This document shows positions 56,184-64,000 of a stretch of 64,000 nucleotides of DNA, in pieces (position 1 is the first letter of the stretch; each line of letters starts with the position of its first letter). The stretch is from Methanobrevibacter arboriphilus JCM 13429 = DSM 1125 (GTDB lineage: Archaea > Methanobacteriota > Methanobacteria > Methanobacteriales > Methanobacteriaceae), in NCBI RefSeq assembly GCF_002072215.1, contig NZ_JXMW01000029.1:1-64000 (forward strand), in the 5' to 3' direction. Both the position numbers and the translations under genes were made by a program. A model generated the notes under the pieces. The model did no database searches and was not told where the DNA came from. It saw only the letters and a program-made list of their open reading frames with translations.

Positions 56184-57131
56184 ATGAAAGGACCTTGGGT
56201 AGAAAAATACAGACCACAAACTTTAGAAGATGTCGTAGGGCAGAAACACATTATTGAACGATTAAAAAATTATGTAAATGAGGAAGGAATGCCAAACTTA
56301 ATGTTTACAGGTCCAGCAGGAGTTGGAAAAACAACAACTGCGCTTGCTCTAGTTAAATCTATTCTAGGTGAATATTGGCGTCAAAACTTTTTAGAATTAA
56401 ATGCTTCAGATGCAAGAGGTATTGAAACTGTTCGTACTAATATTAAGAATTTTTGTCGTTTAAAACCTGTTGGAGCTCCATTTAGGATAATTTTCTTAGA
56501 TGAAGTTGATAACATGACTAAAGATGCTCAACATGCATTGCGTCGTGAGATGGAGATGTATACTAAAACTGCTTCATTTATACTCTCATGTAATTACTCT
56601 TCTAAGATTATTGACCCTATTCAATCAAGATGTGCTATATTTAGATTTGCTCCAATTAAAGGTCAAGATGTTGCAGATAGATTAGAATACATAGCTAATC
56701 AAGAAAATCTAGACTATGAATTAAATTCTATTGAAACTATAGTTTACTTTGCTGAAGGAGACCTACGTAAAGCAATTAATCTCCTTCAAGCTGCAGCATC
56801 TGGTGAAGGTACAATAACAGAAGATAGGATATATGATGTTGTTTCAAAGGCAAGGCCAAAGGATATTAGTGATATGGTTACTAAGGCTCTTACTGGTGAT
56901 TTCATGGGTGCGAGAGACTTACTTCGTGAAGCTATGGTTTTACAAGGAACTAGTGGAGAAGATATGGTAAATCAGATTTATCAAGATGTTACTAAAAGAG
57001 CAATGGAAGGGAAAATGGATGGAGAAGTGTATATTCCCTTAATTGAAGCTATAGCTAATTCTGACTTTAGAATTAGAGAAGGTGCAAACCCAAGGATTCA
57101 ATTAGAAGCGCTTTTAACTAAATTCTTATAA
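56184..57131 (+). CDS. rfcS: Replication factor C small subunit
   Basis: RfcS is the repeated ATPase subunit of the clamp loader that places PCNA on DNA. The 315-residue AAA+ protein has the opening [17 protein letters not shown], Walker [13 protein letters not shown], Walker [11 protein letters not shown], the SRC motif [10 protein letters not shown] and the C-terminal collar domain from about 230. The length is normal. GGTGAT precedes the ATG. rfcL follows on the same strand after 169 bp of repeat DNA. Confidence 0.96.
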   Translation: MKGPWVEKYRPQTLEDVVGQKHIIERLKNYVNEEGMPNLMFTGPAGVGKTTTALALVKSILGEYWRQNFLELNASDARGIETVRTNIKNFCRLKPVGAPFRIIFLDEVDNMTKDAQHALRREMEMYTKTASFILSCNYSSKIIDPIQSRCAIFRFAPIKGQDVADRLEYIANQENLDYELNSIETIVYFAEGDLRKAINLLQAAASGEGTITEDRIYDVVSKARPKDISDMVTKALTGDFMGARDLLREAMVLQGTSGEDMVNQIYQDVTKRAMEGKMDGEVYIPLIEAIANSDFRIREGANPRIQLEALLTKFL

Positions 57132-57185
57132 TTAAATTATATTATAAAATATTTAATGTATTGGATTATTATATTTTAGCATTGT

Positions 57186-57281
57186 GGCTATTTAACATTA
57201 GATTAGCTATTTAACATTAAGCTATTTAGCATTAGATAAGCTATTTAACATTAAGCTATTTAGCATTAGATTAGCTATTTA
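57186..57281. repeat. 34-base tandem repeat between rfcS and rfcL
   Basis: A 34-base unit starting AGCTATTTAACATTAAGCTA begins at 57205, 57239 and 57273 (last partial), with half a unit before it. Each unit is itself two 15-19 base versions of AGCTATTTARCATTA. The array occupies most of the gap between two operon-like genes and would be transcribed if they share a message. Confidence 0.9.
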
Positions 57282-57300
57282 TTATATCTAGGTAAGTAAT

Positions 57301-58923
57301 ATGCGTTGGACAGAAAAATACCGACCAAAAAATTTTGATGAAATTATTGGAAACGGTAAACAAAAAAAAGAAATTGAAGCATGGGTTAAAGAATGGAAGG
57401 AAGGTAATCCTCAGCCATGCTTATTACTTGTTGGACCAGCTGGGACTGGAAAAACAACCATTGCTCATGTAATAGCTCGTGAATTTTCAGACTTTATTGA
57501 GCTTAATGCAAGTGATAAACGTTCATATGACATAATCATGAATACTGTAGGTCAATCAGCAACTACAAAATCATTCTTTACTAATGATAATGAGTATAAA
57601 CTTATTATATTAGATGAAATCGATGGTATTCATGGAACTGATGATAGAGGTGGAACTAAAGCTATTGGTAAAATAATTAAAGAAAGTATCCATCCTATTA
57701 TTATGACAGCTAATGACTTTTATAGTAAAAGATTGACTAGTATAAAACCAAAATGTAAAGTCATTAAGATTGGAAAAGTCCATACAAATTCTATAAATGC
57801 ATTACTTAAAAGAATATCTGTAAAAGAGGGAATTAAAGTAGATCCTGAAGCTGTACGTGCTTTAGCTAAAGGTTCTAATGGTGATATGAGATCAGCTTTA
57901 AACACTCTTCAAGTTATAGCTGAAGAAACTAAAAAACTTGAAATGTCTGACTTAGAGCTTGTTTCTCAAAAAGATAATACTAATAATATTTTTGATAGTG
58001 TTAGAAGAGTTTTAAAAAGTAAAAGTATTGATAAAGTAAAGAATTCTCTTAGGTTAGATGAGGATCCAACTTTAGTATTAGAGTATATTGCTGAAAATAT
58101 TCCTAGAGAATATGAAAAACCTAAAGAGATTAAAAAAGCTTATGAAATGGTTAGTGAAGCTGACTTATACTTTGGAAGAGCTAGACAAACTAGAAATTAT
58201 ACTTATTGGAGATATGCTAGTGAATTTATGGGTGTTGGTGTTGCACTATCTAAAGATGATACCTATAAAAAATTCACAAGACTTACTGGTGCAATGGCAT
58301 TCTCTCTAATGGGAAGAACTAAAGGTAAAAGAGCTCTTAGAGACAGGATTGCAGAGAAAATTGCTGAAAAAATCCATGTTTCTAATAGTGTAGCTATTTC
58401 AATGTTTCCTTATCTTGAAATAATGTTTGAAAATGATGATGTAGCTTATGATATTTCCACATTTTTTGATTTTGATGAGGATGAAATAAAAAGATTCCGA
58501 AAAAAAAAAATTCCAAAGTCTGTTATTAAAAGAAAAGAAAAAGAAAAACAAGAAGAATTAGCTAATGAAAAGAAAAAAGCTAAATCAGAAACAGGTATAT
58601 CAGAAAAAATTCCTTCTAAACTAGAATCAAATTTCAATTTAAATCTGACAAATAAAAAATCAACAGAAGAAATAACTCAAGAAACAGAAATAAAGAAAGA
58701 TAATTCAAAAATTATTCAAAAGTCAGAAAAAACAATAAGTTCTGAATCAAGCCAAAAATTGAAAGGTGATATTTCTGATGAAAAAAAATTGAAAGAAAAA
58801 AAATATTCTAATGAAATATCAAATGATAAAGAAGAAAATATTTCTAAAGATAAAAAATCTAAAGATAAGAAATCTAAAGATACTAAAGGAGATTCTGCTC
58901 AAAAATCTCTATTTAACTTTTAA
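57301..58923 (+). CDS. rfcL: Replication factor C large subunit
   Basis: RfcL completes the archaeal clamp loader with four RfcS. Residues 1-400 hold [18 protein letters not shown], Walker [14 protein letters not shown], Walker [13 protein letters not shown] and the collar domain. From about 400 a Lys/Glu/Ser-rich tail of 140 residues extends to the C-terminus, which is QKSLFNF, a PCNA-interacting (PIP) box of the archaeal QxxLFxF type at the very end. The tail is presumably a flexible tether. The SRC arginine is replaced (SIKPKCKVI), as is usual in RfcL. No ribosome site better than AGGTAAGT is present. Confidence 0.95.
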   Translation: MRWTEKYRPKNFDEIIGNGKQKKEIEAWVKEWKEGNPQPCLLLVGPAGTGKTTIAHVIAREFSDFIELNASDKRSYDIIMNTVGQSATTKSFFTNDNEYKLIILDEIDGIHGTDDRGGTKAIGKIIKESIHPIIMTANDFYSKRLTSIKPKCKVIKIGKVHTNSINALLKRISVKEGIKVDPEAVRALAKGSNGDMRSALNTLQVIAEETKKLEMSDLELVSQKDNTNNIFDSVRRVLKSKSIDKVKNSLRLDEDPTLVLEYIAENIPREYEKPKEIKKAYEMVSEADLYFGRARQTRNYTYWRYASEFMGVGVALSKDDTYKKFTRLTGAMAFSLMGRTKGKRALRDRIAEKIAEKIHVSNSVAISMFPYLEIMFENDDVAYDISTFFDFDEDEIKRFRKKKIPKSVIKRKEKEKQEELANEKKKAKSETGISEKIPSKLESNFNLNLTNKKSTEEITQETEIKKDNSKIIQKSEKTISSESSQKLKGDISDEKKLKEKKYSNEISNDKEENISKDKKSKDKKSKDTKGDSAQKSLFNF

Positions 58924-58980
58924 TTTTATTTTTCTTTAGTTTTAATTTATTAGTTTTTTATATTTTTTCTTCTATTTTTT

Positions 58981-59274
58981 TCAATAATATTCCATCAACT
59001 CGTTAAATTCAGGAGTAGCTACAAATTCATCAATGAAATCATTTATATCTTTAGTAAATTCTTTTTTTCTATTTTCAAGATCTTTAATTTTAGAATAGTC
59101 TTTTTTTAGTGTTAATATTAGTTTAATGTCATCAGTTTCTAGTTCTATTTCTGGATATTCTATGCCAAGTAGTTCTTGTTCTAAATCATCAAAATTGGTT
59201 ATGTCATCAATATTTTTTATATTATCTAATTTATTATCTAATTTATTTGGATTATCTGCTTCTTTTAAATCCAT
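58981..59274 (-). CDS. Unknown small acidic protein downstream of hmgA
   Basis: The 97-residue protein is acidic (many Asp and Glu) and predicted helical, with an Asp/Asn-rich N-terminal third (DNKLDNIKNIDDITN) and a coiled-coil-like C-terminus (KIKDLENRKKEFTKDINDF). No cysteine or membrane segment occurs. It follows hmgA by 21 bp with GAAGG before the ATG and so ends the sucD-hmgA operon. I do not recognise the family. Confidence 0.65.
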   Translation of the reverse strand: MDLKEADNPNKLDNKLDNIKNIDDITNFDDLEQELLGIEYPEIELETDDIKLILTLKKDYSKIKDLENRKKEFTKDINDFIDEFVATPEFNELMEYY

Positions 59275-59295
59275 AACTAAAACCTTCTAAATTTA

Positions 59296-60504
59296 TTAAG
59301 CTCTTCCTAATTCTTTGTGAGCTCTAGCTAGATGTCCTGCAGCTAATGCGCCCATTAAAGATAATTCTCCAGCTAAAACTGTAGCTATTACTATTTCTGC
59401 AAACTTTTTAACATTTCCAGATCCAGCTACACCTAAAATTTCCAATGATTCATTTGCTGTTTTAAGGCTTGTTCCACCACCAATTGTCGCTATTGGTAAA
59501 TCTGGCATAGTTACAGAAAAGTATAAATCTCCATCTCTATCTTCTGCTGTGGTTATTCCTAATGATCCTTCAACTACATGAGCTATATCCTGACCTGTAG
59601 CTAAAAATATCGCTCCAATCATATTTGCAAAGTGTGCATTAAATCCCATACTTCCACTAATAGCTGATCCAATTAGATTTTTAGCTGTATTAACTTCCAC
59701 TATTGCTTCTGCTGTAGTTTTGAGTTTATTTTTAACTATCTCCTGTGGGATAATTATATCTGCAACTACAGTTTTACCTCTACCTTCAACTAAATTTATG
59801 GAAGATGGTTTTTTATCAACACATGCATTACCACTTAGTGCAATTAGTTGAGCATTTGTTTCATTTAATAAGAGTTCTAAAACTTTTTCTGTAGCTATTG
59901 TAACCATGTTCATTCCCATACTATCTCCAGTAGAGTAAACAAAGCGAGGATAAATATAATTTCCCACAACAAGTATTGGGTCAATTCTTAAAAGTTTCCC
60001 ATGGTTTGTGGTACTTTCAGCTATTTTTTTTAGTTTTTGGAAGTTGTCTTCAAACCATTTTTTAATTTCAATAGCTTGAACTCCAGATTTTGCTTTAATA
60101 ACAGGTGCTCTTGTCATTTTATCATCAATAACTCTAGCATTCACTCCTCCTGCTTCTGTTATTGTAGAACATCCTCTATTAACTGATGCTACAAGTGCTC
60201 CTTCAGATGTTGCTAGTGGAACATAAAAATCTTTATTTTCTATGTATTCTCCATTGATTTTTAATGGTCCTGCAACTCCTATTGGGATTTGTATTGTTCC
60301 AATTGGGTTTTCAATATTTTTTTTAGAAGCTGATTCCATATCAAGAGTGTAATTAGCTATTGTATTGAGTTTTGTATTGGTGGTTTCTTCAATAAACTCT
60401 CTTCTTATATCAATAGCTTTTTCAGTAGAAGATGAATGTTTATCAACTTCATATAATTTCATTTCACCATTTTTAAGTTTTTGAATTATATCTTTTTTAT
60501 CCAT
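59296..60504 (-). CDS. hmgA: 3-hydroxy-3-methylglutaryl-CoA reductase
   Basis: HmgA reduces HMG-CoA to mevalonate with two NADPH, the committed step to the isoprenoid chains of archaeal lipids. The class I motifs are seen: ENPIGTIQIPIGVAGPL, ATSEGALVASVNRG with the catalytic Glu, GDSMGMNMV (NADP site), TIGGGTSL and the catalytic His in GHLARAH near the end. Its length of 402 residues is normal for the soluble archaeal enzyme. It lies 21 bp after sucD and 21 bp before an unknown gene on the minus strand, a tight operon. Confidence 0.96.
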   Translation of the reverse strand: MDKKDIIQKLKNGEMKLYEVDKHSSSTEKAIDIRREFIEETTNTKLNTIANYTLDMESASKKNIENPIGTIQIPIGVAGPLKINGEYIENKDFYVPLATSEGALVASVNRGCSTITEAGGVNARVIDDKMTRAPVIKAKSGVQAIEIKKWFEDNFQKLKKIAESTTNHGKLLRIDPILVVGNYIYPRFVYSTGDSMGMNMVTIATEKVLELLLNETNAQLIALSGNACVDKKPSSINLVEGRGKTVVADIIIPQEIVKNKLKTTAEAIVEVNTAKNLIGSAISGSMGFNAHFANMIGAIFLATGQDIAHVVEGSLGITTAEDRDGDLYFSVTMPDLPIATIGGGTSLKTANESLEILGVAGSGNVKKFAEIVIATVLAGELSLMGALAAGHLARAHKELGRA

Positions 60505-60525
60505 AAAGAAAGCCCCTATTTCATA

Positions 60526-61383
60526 TTAGATTGTTTTAATTAATTCAACAATGTCTGAAGGTTTTTTAGCTACACTTACACCTGCTTTTTTAAGAGCTTT
60601 CATTTTACTTTCTGCAGTTCCACTATTTCCTTCGATTATAGCTCCTGCATGTCCCATTCTTTTACCTGGAGGTGCAGTTATACCTGCAATATATGAAACA
60701 ACTGGTTTTGAAATGTTTTCATTAATGTATTCTGCAGCTTTTTCCTCAGCATTTCCTCCGATTTCTCCAATCATTACAATTTTTTCTGTTTCTGGATCAT
60801 CTTCAAATTTTTGCAGTATTGTAGAGTAGTTTGTTCCAATTACAGGATCTCCTCCAATTCCAATACATGTACTTTGTCCAATTCCTTCTCTAGTAAGTTG
60901 ACTAGCTACTTCATAAGTTAAGGTTCCACTTCTAGATATAACTCCCACATTTCCCTCTGAAAATATATGTGTGGGCATGATCCCCATTTTTCCAACTTTT
61001 GGAGATATTATTCCTGGTGTATTAGGCCCAATAACAGTAACATCTTTGTTTTTCCCATAAGCCATTATTTGCATTGAATCATGGACTGGTATATGTTCTG
61101 TAATAATAACTACAAGGTCTAAATGCTTTATTGATTCAAAAGCCGCATCCTTTGCAAAAGGTGCTGGAACAAATATTATTGAAGCATTAACATCTGTTTC
61201 TTCTTTAGCTGCTTCGATAGAATCAAATATAGGTACATTTTGGAATTGCTGTCCTCCTTTTCCAGGAGTTACACCAGCTACAATATTTGTATTATATTGA
61301 AGCATTTGCTCTGTATGGAACGATCCTTGTTTTCCTGTAATTCCTTGAACTAAACATCTTGTATCTTCATTTAATAAGATCAT
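60526..61383 (-). CDS. sucD: Succinyl-CoA synthetase (ADP-forming), alpha subunit
   Basis: SucD carries the CoA-binding domain and the phospho-histidine of succinyl-CoA synthetase, which in methanogens works in the incomplete reductive TCA branch. Visible are [41 protein letters not shown], the active His in [12 protein letters not shown] and [10 protein letters not shown]. The ATG at 61383 is preferred: GAGGG, part of an earlier in-frame ATG at 61395, then serves as ribosome site. sucC is not in the window, so the beta subunit is encoded elsewhere. hmgA follows after 21 bp. Confidence 0.95.
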   Translation of the reverse strand: MILLNEDTRCLVQGITGKQGSFHTEQMLQYNTNIVAGVTPGKGGQQFQNVPIFDSIEAAKEETDVNASIIFVPAPFAKDAAFESIKHLDLVVIITEHIPVHDSMQIMAYGKNKDVTVIGPNTPGIISPKVGKMGIMPTHIFSEGNVGVISRSGTLTYEVASQLTREGIGQSTCIGIGGDPVIGTNYSTILQKFEDDPETEKIVMIGEIGGNAEEKAAEYINENISKPVVSYIAGITAPPGKRMGHAGAIIEGNSGTAESKMKALKKAGVSVAKKPSDIVELIKTI

Positions 61384-61638
61384 TTTTACCCTCATTTTAC
61401 TTTATAATATATTTTATAATAATTTATTTAATATCTCATCTATACTTATTAATAACTTTAATTATATTTATTAACAATTATTTCAATTATATTTATTAAT
61501 AATTTCAATTTAATAATTTCAATTGTATTTAATAATTTTTAATAATTATTAATAATTATCAATAATCTTTTGATGATAATTAATATTACTTTAATGATAA
61601 TTAAGGACTGTTTTTGATTATTAATACTATTTTTTTGA

Positions 61639-62361
61639 TTATTTTAAAATTCTAGACCTTTCTTGAAAAGGAATTGATAAATCAATAACATTACCATTCA
61701 TAAAAGCAGAAACTGAAAAAATCACACTTCCAGGAATAATATTACACGGAGTTCCTCTTTCAACAAGATAAGTATTTTTATTTCCACAAGCTGCACCAAT
61801 CATAGCTCCTGCAATTACCCCAACAGATTCAATATCTTCCACACTAGCTACAACAATAGGATCATCAGTTTCACTTGATACATAACCTACTCCAGGAATT
61901 TTCTTTTGACCACCTACTTTGTCACATATGTCAGTAAGACCAGACATACCAGTAGCTGCATCAATACATGAATTAGCTACATCTTCTACAAAAGATTCTC
62001 CTCCATAAGTATCAAATGCAACTATAATTGCATCAGGATATCTATCTTGTCTTATACTTGCTTTTCCATAAGAAATTCCTTCTCCTGCAGTTTCTGGATT
62101 ATCAGATATTCCAGCTACATCACCAATGTCTTCAGCATTCTTTCTCAGAATATTTACTATCTCTTGATTTGTTTTTTCTAATAGATTATCTTCTACAAAA
62201 GCAGATATTACTATATCATCACCTGTAATGTTTGTTAAAGCAGCACTATGGGCTCCTGCTTTAATCAACTGATGGATATCATTTTCTATATTATTAATCA
62301 ATGAATAACTACAAGAAACATCATTTTTAGAGATATCTGCTCCAATAGCTGTTATTTTCAA
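61639..62361 (-). CDS. Conserved-looking unknown protein, soluble, Gly/Ala-rich
   Basis: The 240-residue protein begins MKITAIGADISKND and has an ordered alpha/beta look throughout: GDDIVISAFVED, PDAIIVAFDTYGGESFVEDVA, PGVGYVSSETDDPIVVAS and GVIAGAMIGAACGNKN. Four cysteines are scattered and do not form a cluster motif. No membrane helix of full length is evident apart from the small-residue GVIAGAMIGAA stretch. I do not recognise its family, though it reads as a well-conserved methanogen enzyme. The start is TTG at 62361-62359 with AGGTG before it. It stands alone between sucD and aroD. Confidence 0.75.
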   Translation of the reverse strand: MKITAIGADISKNDVSCSYSLINNIENDIHQLIKAGAHSAALTNITGDDIVISAFVEDNLLEKTNQEIVNILRKNAEDIGDVAGISDNPETAGEGISYGKASIRQDRYPDAIIVAFDTYGGESFVEDVANSCIDAATGMSGLTDICDKVGGQKKIPGVGYVSSETDDPIVVASVEDIESVGVIAGAMIGAACGNKNTYLVERGTPCNIIPGSVIFSVSAFMNGNVIDLSIPFQERSRILK

Positions 62362-62836
62362 TTTAACACCTAATTTTTAATTTATTCTAATAATTTTTAA
62401 TTTATTAATTCTTTATATGATTAATTATATAATCATTAATGTTTATGTTAATCATTAATGTTTATGATAATTATTATTTATTAATTCTTATTTATATTAT
62501 TGTAGGTTTTATCTATTCTTTTTGAATTTTATTTATTATATTTATTATTTTTAAAAAATCAGTAAAAAAACAGTAAAGTTAATTAAGAGTAAATACAAAA
62601 CATAACTTTACAAAACATTACTTTAAAAAATATAATTTTATAAAACATAATTTTATATTACATTAATTTATATTACAAATAATTCATACTATTATTGATT
62701 AATATTACAATTAATTTATATTACAAATATAATTTATACTACTCATTAATCCATAATACTACTAATTAATATTATAGTTAATTTATATTAAAATTAAAAA
62801 TAATTTCATGTATAATTTAATCAAAGAGGAAGAATA
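62362..62836. repeat. Divergent non-coding region with TTTATATTACAA repeats
   Basis: TTAATTTATATTACAAATA-like words occur at about 62660, 62708 and 62768, and ATCATTAATGTTTATG at about 62430 and 62452. The block at 62604-62655 repeats AAAACATAACTTTA. The region ends with AGAGGAAGA before aroD. No gene is seen. Confidence 0.6.
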
Positions 62837-63547
62837 TTGATTTCACAGACTAAAATAGCTATTCCTATTCTGCAAGAAAAAGAAGAAGATATAATTAAAA
62901 CTGCTCAAGATTTTATTAAAAAAGGGGCTGATCTTCTTGAACTTAGAATTGATGGTATAGCTAATGTTAATTCTGATATGGTTAAAAAAATTATTGATTC
63001 TATTAATTTTCCAGTTATAGCAACCAATCGTTCTAAAAAAGAAGGAGGATTCTTTTTAGGTAGTGAAAAAGAAAGAATTAATATTCTTAAAAGTTGTTGT
63101 GATTTAAAAAATGTTGAGTATATTGATATAGAACTTCAAACTGATCCTTGTCTTCGAAATTTTCTTATTGATAAATGTAGAGAAGCTAATATTAAAACTA
63201 TAATATCTTTTCATGATTTTGAAAAAACACCTTCAGTTGATTATTTACTTAAAATTGTAAATGAACAAAAAGAATTAGGGGATGTAGCTAAAATTGCTGT
63301 TATGCCAACAAATTTAGAGGATACTATAAATGTTTTAGCTATAATGTCTCATTGTGATAATACAATAGCTATATCTATGGGTGAAATAGGAAGTTATACT
63401 CGAGTTATGGCATCTAAATTCAATGCACCTTTTACATTTGCAACTGGTGGAGATGTTACAGCTCCTGGTCAGATTGATATTGAAACTATGAAATTATTAC
63501 TAAACATGGATCTAATGGATCATGATGATTTTTTAGATGATATTTAA
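62837..63547 (+). CDS. aroD: 3-dehydroquinate dehydratase, type I
   Basis: AroD converts 3-dehydroquinate to 3-dehydroshikimate through a Schiff base. The 236-residue barrel has LLELRIDG, the general base His in ISFHDFEKTP, the Schiff-base Lys in AKIAVMP and AISMGEIGSYTR with TATGG-type residues near GGDVTAPGQ. TTG at 62837 is the start, seven bases after AGAGGAAGA. It feeds aroE found at 35408. Confidence 0.94.
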   Translation: MISQTKIAIPILQEKEEDIIKTAQDFIKKGADLLELRIDGIANVNSDMVKKIIDSINFPVIATNRSKKEGGFFLGSEKERINILKSCCDLKNVEYIDIELQTDPCLRNFLIDKCREANIKTIISFHDFEKTPSVDYLLKIVNEQKELGDVAKIAVMPTNLEDTINVLAIMSHCDNTIAISMGEIGSYTRVMASKFNAPFTFATGGDVTAPGQIDIETMKLLLNMDLMDHDDFLDDI

Positions 63548-64000
63548 CTTTTTTAACTTTTTTAATTTTTTTAATTTCTTAGTTACTTTTATTTATTTTT
63601 TAACTTTTTTAATTTTTTAGCTATTTTTACTTATTTTTTAGATATTCTTAACCTTTTTACCTATTTTAACTAATTTTTAAATCTTTTTAATCTTTTTAAT
63701 CTTTTTTTAAAGGGATTATGTTTGATTATAATATTTTGTGTAATATTTTTTTGAATTTTTATTTTTATTTTTATTAAATATTTTTGTAGTTTATTAGCAC
63801 TATAAAAAATTATATCAATATGAAAAATTAATATATACTATTATCTTATTATATACGCTAATAATATTAATGATATTAGTAATATTAACAATAATATTAA
63901 TTATACAATAACAATATTAATAATATTAATAATATTAGTAATATTAGTAATATTGGTAATAATACTAATAATAATATTAGTATTAATAATATTTGAAATA
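63548..64000. other. Non-coding right end of the window
   Basis: The first 160 bases after aroD are T-rich with recurring CTTTTTTAATTTTTTA words, enough for a terminator. The last 150 bases are an irregular array of TAATATTAG/TAATATTAA nonamers (about 63857-63993). No gene begins before the window ends. Confidence 0.5.

Noticed and set aside
63857-63993. Replication origin in the A/T repeat at the right end
   Set aside because: No origin-recognition-box-like G/C-containing repeats and no cdc6/orc1 gene are present; the repeats are simple TAATATTA words.

Overview
The window reads as the chromosome of a very AT-rich hydrogenotrophic methanogen of the order Methanobacteriales, most likely a Methanobrevibacter. 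The basis is the gene content: component A2 of the methyl-coenzyme M reductase activation system (atwA), the methanofuran enzyme MfnB, archaeal riboflavin synthase, replication factor C small and large subunits, HMG-CoA reductase for archaeal lipids, an FmdE-like protein, large adhesin-like surface proteins and a pseudomurein-binding repeat protein. I cannot fix the species. No tRNA, rRNA, CRISPR array, insertion sequence or prophage is visible. Genes sit as singletons or short operons separated by 200-900 bp of A/T sequence that is rich in private short tandem repeats.

Layout. 1-4559: 3' end of an Ig-like adhesin gene, a radical SAM/SPASM enzyme with a 55-residue Cys-rich peptide gene upstream of it on the same strand, and an MFS exporter. 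5004-6714: hisG and pyrF. 7278-11502: cobalt (or nickel) uptake cluster cbiM-cbiN-cbiQ-[His-tailed EamA transporter]-cbiO. 11737-18522: ribC, a GT2 glycosyltransferase with a DUF2304 membrane partner, a LutA/LutB-like Fe-S pair, a small unknown gene and mfnB. 18610-25648: guaB, a PD-(D/E)XK (Rpn-type) nuclease, an HD phosphohydrolase, ubiX, cbiT, a membrane protein and a two-repeat pseudomurein-binding mini-protein. 25911-29575: a molybdenum group (mobA, trmO, molbindin, moaE) and nadM. 29902-33687: atwA, a universal stress protein, two rubredoxins and ferritin. 33838-40685: an unknown Asn-rich protein, a NifX-like protein, aroE, hisS, hisI and a PIN-ATPase-KH protein. 40852-45151: two divergent beta-helix surface proteins. 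45857-48638: DUF2162, an ExbB/TolQ channel, DUF2149 and an FmdE-like protein. 48986-52553: a TIM-barrel isomerase, a phenylacetate-CoA ligase-like enzyme with an ACT protein, and a zinc-ribbon membrane protein. 52786-55555 (minus strand): htpX, a GXGXG beta-helix protein and a pentapeptide-repeat protein. 56184-63547: rfcS, rfcL, an operon sucD-hmgA-unknown, a conserved unknown and aroD.

The genes converge on metals and redox cofactors: cobalt uptake plus corrin methylation (cbiT), molybdopterin maturation and storage for formylmethanofuran dehydrogenase, iron storage with rubredoxin electron carriers, MfnB and A2 for C1 metabolism. The best candidates for undescribed biology are: (1) the radical SAM enzyme with its 55-residue Cys-rich peptide; (2) a DUF2162-ExbB-DUF2149 module in which DUF2149 carries an ExbD/TolR-like membrane Asp, under a promoter with a strong palindrome; (3) the His-rich transporter inside the cobalt operon; (4) apparent ATT initiation codons, clearest at hisI; and (5) slippage-type tandem repeats that litter intergenic DNA and also appear in frame as Asn/Asp/Lys inserts within conserved enzymes.
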